Below are positions 26,440-34,033 of a stretch of DNA of 34,033 nucleotides, one piece after another. A model generated the notes under the pieces. It saw nothing but the letters and a program-made list of their open reading frames with translations, had not been told where the DNA came from and did no database searches. The DNA is taken from the NCBI GenBank assembly GCA_030613375.1, contig JAUWMC010000008.1:1-34033 (forward strand). The letters are read 5' to 3'. The DNA is from Microcaldota archaeon (GTDB lineage: Archaea; Micrarchaeota; Micrarchaeia; Anstonellales; Bilamarchaeaceae). The position numbers were made by a program, and so were the translations under genes. Position 1 is the stretch's first letter, and every line of letters starts with the position of its first letter.

Positions 26440-27120
26440 ATGGAGTTCACTAAATACAAGGTGATGAACGTGACAGAAGAAGAGAAAGTTGAAGTACAGG
26501 AAGCTCCTACGGAGGAGCCAAAGGAAGAAGTTTTAGTTGAGGCGGCGGCTCCTGAAGAGGAAAAGCAAGAAGAAACTACTGAAGAATCAACTGCGGAAGA
26601 GGAGAAAACTGAAGAAGCTCCGGCAGAGGAAGCTCCGGCTGAAGAGGAAAAGCAGGAAGAAGAAAAAACTGAAGAAACACCTGCGGAAGAGGAAAAGAAG
26701 GAAGAAAAAGCAGAGGAAACTCCGGCTGAAAAGCCTGAAGAAGGGGAAGAGCTCCTTGAGGAAGAGGAGGAAAATACTCTATCCAAAGAAGCCGCTGAAG
26801 AAGGGGAGGAGGCTCCGGCTGAAAAAGAAGTGATTAGCGAAGATGTTGAAGAAACTGCAGGGGAAGAAGTAAAGGAAGCGGAACCTGAGGAGGAGAAAAC
26901 TGAAGAGCCAAAGGAGGAAAGGAAGATTGCAGGCCTTCCAAAACCAGTAGAAGTTGGAGATGAGCTTGATGTTACTATTGAGTCAGTAGGCGCAAAGGGA
27001 GACGGAATCGCAAAGAAAGACGGATTCGTTGTATTTATCCCAGGAGTGCAGAAAGGAGAGACAGTGAAGATAAAAATTACGGAAGTGAAAACAAGCTTTG
27101 CAATTGGTGAAAAGGTCTAG
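26440..27120 (+). CDS. TRAM domain protein with long Glu-rich low-complexity N-terminus
   Basis: C-terminal VEVGDELDVTIESVGAKGDGIAKKDGFVVFIPGVQKGETVKIKITEV; N-terminal E/A/P/T-rich repeats; start could be 26464. Confidence 0.85.
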   Translation: MEFTKYKVMNVTEEEKVEVQEAPTEEPKEEVLVEAAAPEEEKQEETTEESTAEEEKTEEAPAEEAPAEEEKQEEEKTEETPAEEEKKEEKAEETPAEKPEEGEELLEEEEENTLSKEAAEEGEEAPAEKEVISEDVEETAGEEVKEAEPEEEKTEEPKEERKIAGLPKPVEVGDELDVTIESVGAKGDGIAKKDGFVVFIPGVQKGETVKIKITEVKTSFAIGEKV

Positions 27121-27122
27121 GC

Positions 27123-27263
27123 ATGGGAGAGGTTAAGGATCCATATAAGGGACTTAAAAAACTGAAGAAAAAGCTTAGGGGGCAGGAGCCAGATATTTTT
27201 GAGAAGGATGTGGATATCCTTACTGGCTCAGGCCTCAAAAAACCAAAAAAGAAAAAGAAGTGA
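27123..27263 (+). CDS. 46-aa basic micro-protein, not in the ORF track
   Basis: MGEVKDPYKGLKKLKKKLRGQEPDIFEKDVDILTGSGLKKPKKKKK*; 2 nt after the TRAM CDS, overlaps the next ORF. Confidence 0.6.
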   Translation: MGEVKDPYKGLKKLKKKLRGQEPDIFEKDVDILTGSGLKKPKKKKK

Positions 27264-27268
27264 ATTCA

Positions 27269-27868
27269 ATGGAACATACCAAGGTAAAGAGGAAAATCAG
27301 CATGAATCTTTACATCACAGCATTAGTGTTGACCGTGCTTGTTTTCAGCCTTGGGATTTACATTGGAATGGTTATTGACGAAAGTGCAAAGGATAAGGTT
27401 GAAAGCGAACTGCTCGCGCTTGAGCAGGACCTTTATCTTTCAAGAATTCTGCTTTTGATGGAGGAAGAAATTGGGGAATTCTGTCCAATTTACTCAGAAA
27501 AGCTTGAGGCGGTTAATGCAGAAAGGGAGCTGATTGGGGATAGATTAGAGTACTTAGAAAGCGTTAGGGGGCTTTATGATGAAACGCTCAAAGAGAGGTA
27601 CTATTATCTGGAGTTTGAAAACTATCTTTTGATGAAGAAGATGAAGAAAGATTGTGATGAGGATTATGTGCTTGTGCTCTTTTTTTATGATGAAAGTGAA
27701 GAGTCCAGAGTTCAAGGAGATGAGCTGAATACGCTTCGGGCTTCGGATTCAAATGTAAAGGTGTTTTCGTTTGATGGAACTTCTGATTCTGCGGTTGTGA
27801 AAGTGCTTAAGGACCAGTATTCTGTAAAGTCTTACCCTACAGTTGTTATGGATGGAGAGCTGCAATAA
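27269..27868 (+). CDS. Membrane-anchored thioredoxin-like fold protein lacking CxxC
   Basis: N-terminal TM; C-terminal VLVLFFYDESEESRVQGDEL...YSVKSYPTVVMDGELQ. Confidence 0.7.
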   Translation: MEHTKVKRKISMNLYITALVLTVLVFSLGIYIGMVIDESAKDKVESELLALEQDLYLSRILLLMEEEIGEFCPIYSEKLEAVNAERELIGDRLEYLESVRGLYDETLKERYYYLEFENYLLMKKMKKDCDEDYVLVLFFYDESEESRVQGDELNTLRASDSNVKVFSFDGTSDSAVVKVLKDQYSVKSYPTVVMDGELQ

Positions 27869-27880
27869 CTGGGTAAATAC

Positions 27881-29077
27881 TTATCCTGATTCCCAGGTCA
27901 TTTTCTTTAGGGTTAATTCTTTGAATATTGCTGCGAACCAAAAGAGTGTAATCAGGTAAGCATAGCTTACTATATATACAAGGACCATGAGGGGGTTTAT
28001 GCCTTCCCCACGGAAGAAATGCATGCCTGCAAAAACCCATCCAAGTGTGAGAATAAGGATCGTTACCCCTATTATATGGATTGGGTTAATGAGGAAAAGA
28101 AAACTTCCCATATCAACGAATGCAGGGTGGATTGTGAAGAAATAGTAATAGATAGATACAAAAATTACTGCGAAGATTGCGGCTACTGCAATAAGGCCGA
28201 GGGGCATTACAATCATGCCTAAATCTCCATACTTGGGGCCGATAAGCTTTGCGTATTTGGCCGCGTTGTGGAGGCCTCCGCGGTGCCAGCGGGTTCTTTG
28301 TTTTAGGAGGCCCATGAAAGATTTCGGAACTTCCGTGTATACGGATGCGGTCAACGAGGAGCGGATTTTGTAATTATACGATTGGATGCGCATTGCGATG
28401 TCCTGGTCTTCAAGAATGTTATCGGGATCAAAACCTCCAATTTCATCAAATATCCATTTGCGGAACATTGAAAACGGACCGGGAGTTACGTGCACTGCAT
28501 CTATAAAACAGAGAATCCTCCTGGAGAAAAGTGTGTAGATATATTCTACCTTTTGGAGTTCCTGAATAAAGTTTTTGGGAGGTTCTGTTTTTACTGCGGC
28601 GGTTACTGCAACTACCGCTTCCTCGTTGAAGTGAGGAAGCATTTTCCTTATTGTATCCGGAAGGATGTATGAGTCTGCATCCAAAGTGGCAAGGATTTCC
28701 CCTGTGGCACGCTTTATTCCGTAATTAAGTGAATTGGCTTTTCCTGAATTTTTTTTGTGGAAAACCTTTACTCCTTTTTTCTCGTATGCTTTTGCAATCT
28801 CGAAGGTGTTGTCCTCGGATCCATCATCAATTACCAGGAGTTCGAGTTTCTCTTTTGGGTAATTGGAACTAAGGATTGAATCAAGGCAACGGGCAATGTT
28901 GCGCTTCTCATTGTAGGCAGGGATTACTATAGATATTTTAGGCTCCCAGCCTTTTGAGGGAGGGATATCTCCAAGGTGCTTCCGGTTCTGGAGGTAAATT
29001 AGTATATAGAATATCGTAACGTAGAGGGCAAGGAATGCAACTCCGTACTCTATGAGCTTCACTGTGCTCAAATCCAT
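27881..29077 (-). CDS. Membrane glycosyltransferase family 2
   Basis: SIVIPAYNEKRNIARCLDSIL, VIDDGSEDNT, LDADSYI, EDQDIAMRI, QRTRWHRGG, TM segments. Confidence 0.94.
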   Translation of the reverse strand: MDLSTVKLIEYGVAFLALYVTIFYILIYLQNRKHLGDIPPSKGWEPKISIVIPAYNEKRNIARCLDSILSSNYPKEKLELLVIDDGSEDNTFEIAKAYEKKGVKVFHKKNSGKANSLNYGIKRATGEILATLDADSYILPDTIRKMLPHFNEEAVVAVTAAVKTEPPKNFIQELQKVEYIYTLFSRRILCFIDAVHVTPGPFSMFRKWIFDEIGGFDPDNILEDQDIAMRIQSYNYKIRSSLTASVYTEVPKSFMGLLKQRTRWHRGGLHNAAKYAKLIGPKYGDLGMIVMPLGLIAVAAIFAVIFVSIYYYFFTIHPAFVDMGSFLFLINPIHIIGVTILILTLGWVFAGMHFFRGEGINPLMVLVYIVSYAYLITLFWFAAIFKELTLKKMTWESG

Positions 29078-29129
29078 AGAGTGGAATTGCGATAATCTGG
29101 TTTTTAAGAGTTGGGACAGATCAATTCTA

Positions 29130-29145
29130 TGTAACCATGGTTACA
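29130..29145. promoter_or_regulatory. 16-bp palindrome TGTAACCATGGTTACA upstream of ferredoxin TATA-like ACTTAAAAAC
   Basis: Perfect palindrome, identical to 16785-16800. Confidence 0.65.
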
Positions 29146-29197
29146 CAAACGGGCAATACTTAAAAACTCAAAGCAGATATGGGACCAGGAGATTAAG

Positions 29198-29413
29198 ATG
29201 GCAAAAGTAATTCAGGAAAGAAACCTTTGTGTAGGATGCGGCGCATGTGCGGCAATATGCCCGAAATACTGGGAAATGGGCGGGGACGGAAAAGCCCACC
29301 TGAAAGAGTCCACAGTAACGGGTGAAAACCATATTATAATTGTCGAAAACGTGGAATGTAATACAGATGCTGCAAACGCATGCCCGGTAAAATGCATCAA
29401 GATTGAAGAGTAA
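29198..29413 (+). CDS. Ferredoxin (4Fe-4S)
   Basis: CVGCGACAAICP...CNTDAANACPVKCIKI. Confidence 0.9.
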   Translation: MAKVIQERNLCVGCGACAAICPKYWEMGGDGKAHLKESTVTGENHIIIVENVECNTDAANACPVKCIKIEE

Positions 29414-29427
29414 ATCCGGGTGTGCCT

Positions 29428-29946
29428 ATGACCATCATAACAAAGACAGGGGATAACGGAACGACTTCCGTAAATGGGGGAAAACGAGTAAGCAAAGCAG
29501 ACCCGATAATCGAGGTATATGGGACTCTTGATGAATTGAATGTTGCACTTGGAACCGCAATCGAGTTTTCAGAAACTGACAAGAGCAAGAAACTTCTTCC
29601 TGAAATCCAAAAATATATTTTCGAGATTAGTAGCCACGTCGCAGAAAAAAAGCCGAGGGTGGGAGACCTGGAAATAAAGAAAATGGAAAACGAAATCAAG
29701 CTTATGGAAGAGAAACTTCAGGTTATACAGCACTTTGTAATTCCCGGGGGAACAAAAGGCTCATGCTTTATTCACCAGGCCCGCATAGCCGCAAGGGAAG
29801 CAGAAAGAAGGCTCGTGGGAATAAAGGCACACGCAACCTACCTTGCATATTTCAACAGACTCTCAGACCTTTTGTTCGTGCTTGCAAGATGGGAGAATAA
29901 AGAAGAAGGAATAGATGAAGAAATCTGGAAAGAGTGGGAATCCTAG
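29428..29946 (+). CDS. pduO: Cob(I)alamin adenosyltransferase, PduO type
   Basis: TIITKTGDNGTTSVNGGKRVSKADPIIEVYGTLDELNVALG, HFVIPGGTKGSCFIHQARIAAREAERR, YFNRLSDLLFVLAR. Confidence 0.93.
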   Translation: MTIITKTGDNGTTSVNGGKRVSKADPIIEVYGTLDELNVALGTAIEFSETDKSKKLLPEIQKYIFEISSHVAEKKPRVGDLEIKKMENEIKLMEEKLQVIQHFVIPGGTKGSCFIHQARIAAREAERRLVGIKAHATYLAYFNRLSDLLFVLARWENKEEGIDEEIWKEWES

Positions 29947-30192
29947 TTATTTCTTTTTCACTGTCCAGACATACTTGCCCCTTGTTGCAATCTCATCAAC
30001 TTTCACTTTAACATTTGCATTGTTTACTTCGATAAATTTGTTGAGGAGCTCAAGCATGTTGTCATCTACTGGATCTGCGTTCACCCATGAAAGAGAATTG
30101 CCGTTTACCATGCAGTCTGCTAGCGCTTCAGAGTCTGATTCTGAAAAGCCCATTTTCATTATTTCAATAGAAACCTGCTCTTTATCTGCCAT
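29947..30192 (-). CDS. Small hypothetical protein
   Basis: 81-aa ORF; ATG start. Confidence 0.6.
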   Translation of the reverse strand: MADKEQVSIEIMKMGFSESDSEALADCMVNGNSLSWVNADPVDDNMLELLNKFIEVNNANVKVKVDEIATRGKYVWTVKKK

Positions 30193-30231
30193 GGTGGGGT
30201 TTCTCGGGATAAAAGTTTATATGTTCTCGGG

Positions 30232-31008
30232 TTATCCAGGATAATTCAGCATCATTGCCAGAATTCCAAGAAGCAGGCAATATACTCCAAATAGATGGAA
30301 GGTTTTCCTTCCTATGAAATTGAGGAGGATGTGGATTGATGCATATCCCGAGAGGAATGAGCCGATTACTCCTATGGACATAAGACCCCAGTCAATTGAA
30401 TCTGAAGGAGTTTCCAAAAAGAGGAAAAATGTTGCCCCAAAAATCGCAGGTATTGCAAGGAGAAAGGAAAAGGAAGCAGCTTCTTTCCAGCTCATTCCCA
30501 ACTGGAGGCCTGCAGAAATTGTAGTTCCGCTTCTGGAAATTCCCGGGGCTACTGCCAATCCTTGGCCGATTCCCATAGCTATTGCGTTCTTCTCGTTTGG
30601 CTCTGCTTTCTTTGAAGATGAGAATTTTACTGAGAAGAGAATCAATGAAGTAACAACCAGGCCCGCACCCACAAGAAACGGATTAGTATACATGGAAACA
30701 AAGAATCCTTTGAAGGAAAAACCGATTATTGCAGTTGGGATTGAACCTAGAATTATCAAAAGGATTAACTTGAAATCCTTGGATTTTATATCGACTTTCA
30801 GGAGACTAAAAATCATGCCCAGGATCTTTTTTCGGAAGTAGAGTAATACTGCAAGCATTGTCCCTACATGCATTCCCATGTCGTAAATTATTGGAAGTTC
30901 CCCAAAGAAGTAATGCTGTGCTAATGCTAAATGTCCTGAGCTGGAAACAGGAAGCCATTCGGTTATTCCCTGAATTATTGAAAGTATCAGCATTCCCAGA
31001 AAATCCAT
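30232..31008 (-). CDS. uppP: Undecaprenyl-diphosphatase family (UppP/BacA)
   Basis: IIQGITEWLPVSSSGHL, APGISRSGTTISAGL. Confidence 0.94.
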   Translation of the reverse strand: MDFLGMLILSIIQGITEWLPVSSSGHLALAQHYFFGELPIIYDMGMHVGTMLAVLLYFRKKILGMIFSLLKVDIKSKDFKLILLIILGSIPTAIIGFSFKGFFVSMYTNPFLVGAGLVVTSLILFSVKFSSSKKAEPNEKNAIAMGIGQGLAVAPGISRSGTTISAGLQLGMSWKEAASFSFLLAIPAIFGATFFLFLETPSDSIDWGLMSIGVIGSFLSGYASIHILLNFIGRKTFHLFGVYCLLLGILAMMLNYPG

Positions 31009-31548
31009 CTACTCTATCCTCTTTTGTATTTTTGCTTCCCTTGTTTTAGGAGGGGGCCATTGAGTAGGATACCCAAAGATTAGGGGGCAGTATAATTGTT
31101 GGCCTTCGTCTATCCCTATGGAACTGAGGGTTTCTCTGTCCTCTTCAATCTTGTTCATTAAGCCTATGTAGCAGCTCCCTAGGCCCAGCTCATATCCCCT
31201 GAGCATCATGTTTTCTGCTGCCAAAGCGCAGTCATTTTTTGTCCATTTCTCCTTGTCCCCAACCAGAAGTATAAGCAATGGGGCCTCATAGAATATGAGG
31301 TCCTCTTCTGATTCTGCCCTTTTTCCATATTTATCCCCTAGGGAACTCAGCGCTTCTTTTACTTTGCCTGAAAGATCCTTGATCTTCTCCTTGTTTGTGA
31401 TTACAATGTAGCGGACAGGCTGCAGGTTCCTTGCAGAGGGTGCCATTGCACCTGCTTTCAGAAGTTTCTGGATATCTTCTTCAGGAACAGGCTTATCCTG
31501 GTAGCTTCTCACGGATCTCCTGTGGGTTATGCATTCTTCAAGCTCCAT
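31009..31548 (-). CDS. Nitroreductase family protein
   Basis: CITHRRSVRSYQDKPVPEEDIQKLLKAGAMAPSARNLQPVRYIVI, ALAAENMMLRGYELGLGSCYIG. Confidence 0.93.
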   Translation of the reverse strand: MELEECITHRRSVRSYQDKPVPEEDIQKLLKAGAMAPSARNLQPVRYIVITNKEKIKDLSGKVKEALSSLGDKYGKRAESEEDLIFYEAPLLILLVGDKEKWTKNDCALAAENMMLRGYELGLGSCYIGLMNKIEEDRETLSSIGIDEGQQLYCPLIFGYPTQWPPPKTREAKIQKRIE

Positions 31549-31590
31549 GGATAACTATCAGAGAAAAAGATTAATATTATAGAAGTATAA

Positions 31591-31663
31591 GGGCGACTCG
31601 AAAGCTACTCCGGCGGTCATCGGGCAAAGCCCTCTCTCTGGGACGGTCATCTCATTGTCGCCT
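31591..31663 (-). ncRNA. Candidate structured small RNA or 5' leader of the nitroreductase gene
   Basis: Termini pair GGCGAC/GTCGCC; inner GGGC-TTT-GCCC hairpin; repeated GATGACCG; TATA-like TTTATAAA about 25 nt upstream; T-rich TCTTTTTCTC downstream. Confidence 0.5.
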
Positions 31664-31701
31664 GTAATTATTGCTCATCCGTTGTTTATAAAGGTGTGGG
31701 T

Positions 31702-32049
31702 TCACGGAACAGAACTAGCTGGCCCAGGTTTCGCCAAAGCTTCTTTTTTCTCTTCCAAAGAACCTGCAAATTCCATGCTCAGCTTCAAATCCAGCTCTAT
31801 GAGTTCCTGAACTACGGGATTCTCCTTGTTTAATTTGTATAGCGTAGTGTTTCCGATCTTTCTGCTTGGTTTCACAAGTTCAAACCTCTCTAGAACCGGC
31901 CAGACATTGTATAAAGACGCCCGGGAGATGGTTGCGTTCTCTGCAATCTCTGTTTTTGTGTAATCAAAAATGCTGTTTTCAATCAGGAAATCAACTACAA
32001 GTATCAGAGGCGTATCCCCGAACAGCTTCACAAGTAACGATTCTTCCAT
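31702..32049 (-). CDS. Winged-helix transcriptional regulator
   Basis: IFDYTKTEIAENATISRASLYNVWPVLERFELVKPSRKIGNTTLYKLN. Confidence 0.83.
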   Translation of the reverse strand: MEESLLVKLFGDTPLILVVDFLIENSIFDYTKTEIAENATISRASLYNVWPVLERFELVKPSRKIGNTTLYKLNKENPVVQELIELDLKLSMEFAGSLEEKKEALAKPGPASSVP

Positions 32050-32113
32050 ACTGTACTAAAGGGTGGAAATGTTTATAAATATATACTTTGAATGTATATT
32101 ATGGTGGACAGTG

Positions 32114-32386
32114 ATGCCTGATTTGACAGATGATGCTTTTATCCCATGGATCCTGGACAAATTTGCACGCCATGGCTGGTGGAAGGCAAAACACACAAGT
32201 TTTGATAACATTGCGAAGGGTGCCCCGCAACATGTGCGGTCAAAAATAAGCAAGGCTGCAGAAGAGTTAATAAAAAAGAACTTTCTCATCAAAAAGCCTA
32301 CTGGATATGGCACAGAAGTGAGCTTGAATTTCGCCAAGAAAAAGGAAATATTTGAAATAATCAAAAGATGGAAGTTGAAAAAATGA
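32114..32386 (+). CDS. Small winged-helix-like protein
   Basis: ARHGWWKAKHTSFDNIAKGAPQHVRSKISKAAEELIKKNFLIKKPTGYGTEVSLN; start revised to 32114. Confidence 0.72.
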   Translation: MPDLTDDAFIPWILDKFARHGWWKAKHTSFDNIAKGAPQHVRSKISKAAEELIKKNFLIKKPTGYGTEVSLNFAKKKEIFEIIKRWKLKK

Positions 32387-32931
32387 AAAATAGAGAACTC
32401 ATCGTCTTCAGGCTCGGGCACCGCCTTCCCCGTGATGAGAGGATTACAACACACGTTTGCTTAGTTGCAAGAGCTTTTGGAGCCTCTTCAATCTACTATT
32501 CGGGGCAGAAGGACCACTCATTAGAAAAAAGCGTCCGTGGCGTAGTGGATAACTGGGGTGGAAAGTTTTCCATAGAACATGAGAAAAGCCCGCTAAAACT
32601 CCTGAGGGGCCTCAAAAAAGACGGATTTTCCATTGTTCATCTTACCGTATATGGAATGCCTATCGAAGAGAAAAGGGGCATTCTGGCCCGCCTGGAGAAG
32701 GCTGTACTCATCGTCGGAGGAGAAAAGGTCCCTCCGGAAATCTATGAGCTTGCGAATTACAATATCGCGGTGGGAAGCCAGCCGCATTCTGAAGTGGCAG
32801 CGCTCGCAATTGCTTTAGACAGGATAATGGAAGGAAAAGAGCTGGAGAGGGAATTTGACTCTAATTTTAAGGGAAAAATACATTTGGAGCCTTCAGAAAA
32901 AGAAAAGAAAATAAAAAGAAAAGAAGGGTAG
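32383..32931 (+). CDS. tRNA (cytidine-2'-O-)-methyltransferase, Trm56 family
   Basis: VFRLGHRLPRDERITTHVCLVARAFGA, LTVYGMP, GGEKVPPEIYELANYNIAVGSQPHSEVAALAIALDR; ATGA overlap with the upstream CDS. Confidence 0.93.
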   Translation: MKNRELIVFRLGHRLPRDERITTHVCLVARAFGASSIYYSGQKDHSLEKSVRGVVDNWGGKFSIEHEKSPLKLLRGLKKDGFSIVHLTVYGMPIEEKRGILARLEKAVLIVGGEKVPPEIYELANYNIAVGSQPHSEVAALAIALDRIMEGKELEREFDSNFKGKIHLEPSEKEKKIKRKEG

Positions 32932-32936
32932 GGAGC

Positions 32937-34033
32937 CTAGTTGCAGGCACCACTCGAACATCCGCTCGGGCAGGTGACCATTCCGGCTTCTATTGGCGCA
33001 TACTCATTGTTTACTGTACAATAGTAGTCCACTACTGTGTTGTCGTTTATGCAGTAGTCGTCATATGTGCCATAATTGCCTTCATAGTCTCCTGTTGCTG
33101 AGCCAGGAGAATAATAATCCGGTCCGTTCTCATCATCTTCACAAAGGTGGGCGGTTTCTGGCTCACAGAACTCCATATAACAGAATCCTCCAGGACAACA
33201 GGGAATTCCAGCTGATGTATACCCTCCACAGAAATCTCCTACATCTGCACACTCCTCGCACTCGTCATTGTCGTTGCAGAAAAGTCCATTGCAGCATTCT
33301 ACTCCAAGCCCACAGGTATCTCCATCTTCTCCACATTCTGTTTCTTCTGCGCAGTGATTATCAAGGCAGATCAGGTCATCGCAGCAGTCTGAATCCTTGT
33401 TGCACCTGTCTCCTTCTTCATCACATGGATTTTCGGGCTCACACTCGAACTCCCAGCACCTGTACCCATCGCAACAAGTAGCTGCACCTGGAGTACAGCT
33501 TCCAGAGGTTTTACAATCAGCGCAAATCCCGTCCAGACAAAATCCTTCGCAGCAGTCATTATCTGTTTTGCAGGTATCACCGGTGTCTATGCATCCGGCA
33601 AGGCACACGTTGTTCAGGCAGAAAAGGGGCTCGCAGCACTCTCCGAGGTCCTGCTCAATCTGTTGTGAGCCTGTCATATAGGTCACAACACCGCAGCCTT
33701 CGGTTTCTTCCTGACAGTCTTCCTCTCCACACAGGTTGTCTACACATTCATAAGGAGGACAACATTCTCCGTAATCTGTATATGCTGCATGGGTCATGAT
33801 GCTTGGGTCCTGTACCTGACCACAAATTTGCCCATAGTCAACACATTCTTCAGGAGGTGTACATACATTGTTTACACACTCATCCGGTGGGCAACAATCG
33901 CCAAGAAATTGCCCGGCAGGTGCACCGGTCACATCTTGTAAGTAACCACAGCCATCTCCGGTTTCAACGCACCCGTTACCTTCACGGCCACAAGTGTTGT
34001 CTACACATTCATAAGGAGGACAACATTCTCCGT
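32937..34033 (-). CDS. Cysteine-rich, knottin-like repeat protein; 5' end outside the window
   Basis: Open in frame to the window edge (GECCPPYECVDNTCGREGNGC...); repeats such as GDTCKTDNDCCEGFCLDGIC and GDRCNKDSDCCDDLICLDNHC. Confidence 0.85.
   Translation of the reverse strand, partial: GECCPPYECVDNTCGREGNGCVETGDGCGYLQDVTGAPAGQFLGDCCPPDECVNNVCTPPEECVDYGQICGQVQDPSIMTHAAYTDYGECCPPYECVDNLCGEEDCQEETEGCGVVTYMTGSQQIEQDLGECCEPLFCLNNVCLAGCIDTGDTCKTDNDCCEGFCLDGICADCKTSGSCTPGAATCCDGYRCWEFECEPENPCDEEGDRCNKDSDCCDDLICLDNHCAEETECGEDGDTCGLGVECCNGLFCNDNDECEECADVGDFCGGYTSAGIPCCPGGFCYMEFCEPETAHLCEDDENGPDYYSPGSATGDYEGNYGTYDDYCINDNTVVDYYCTVNNEYAPIEAGMVTCPSGCSSGACN

Noticed and set aside
26379-26786. Ser-rich 135-aa minus-strand ORF
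   Set aside because: Antisense of the Glu-rich repeats of the TRAM gene
30314-30841. 175-aa plus-strand ORF
   Set aside because: Antisense to uppP, whose motifs are unambiguous
31591-31663. Interpretation of the structured RNA as a C/D or H/ACA guide RNA, or fluoride/TPP riboswitch
   Set aside because: No CUGA D boxes or 3' ACA box, and no match to the fluoride or TPP consensus as I know it
1-34033. CRISPR array or multi-gene defence island
   Set aside because: No regularly spaced repeat-spacer structure and no cas, restriction-modification or other recognised defence operon seen; fic and tnpB are isolated genes

Overview
This is a gene-dense archaeal window. Archaeal markers are TBP, Rpb4/RpoF, L21e, DUF655, proteasome alpha, Trm56, a PINc-ATPase and archaeal-type UMP kinase. 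The compactness and many lineage-specific small proteins suggest a DPANN-type genome, but that is inference. I support about 46 CDSs, three tRNAs (Gly-GCC, Leu-CAG, Val-TAC), one stand-alone 5S rRNA and one IS200/IS605-type TnpB gene without TnpA. I see no CRISPR array or recognisable multi-gene defence operon. Most interesting: (1) an imperfect copy of the 5S rRNA 3' end flanking a LUD-domain gene, like an integration footprint; (2) a likely structured RNA or leader at about 31591-31663 (minus) with its own TATA box; (3) a Fic gene bracketed by a 17-bp direct repeat, with TGTAGTCAC elements on both sides of its TATA box; (4) a 16-bp palindrome in two distant promoter-like regions; (5) TnpB lacking the canonical RuvC-II Glu but carrying the relocated Glu; (6) near-identical DNA blocks in the two halves of the TBP gene; (7) an edge-truncated cystine-rich, knottin-like repeat protein; (8) a four-hairpin cluster after tRNA-Gly; (9) pervasive tail-to-tail stop-codon overlap; (10) two micro-ORFs missing from the ORF track.
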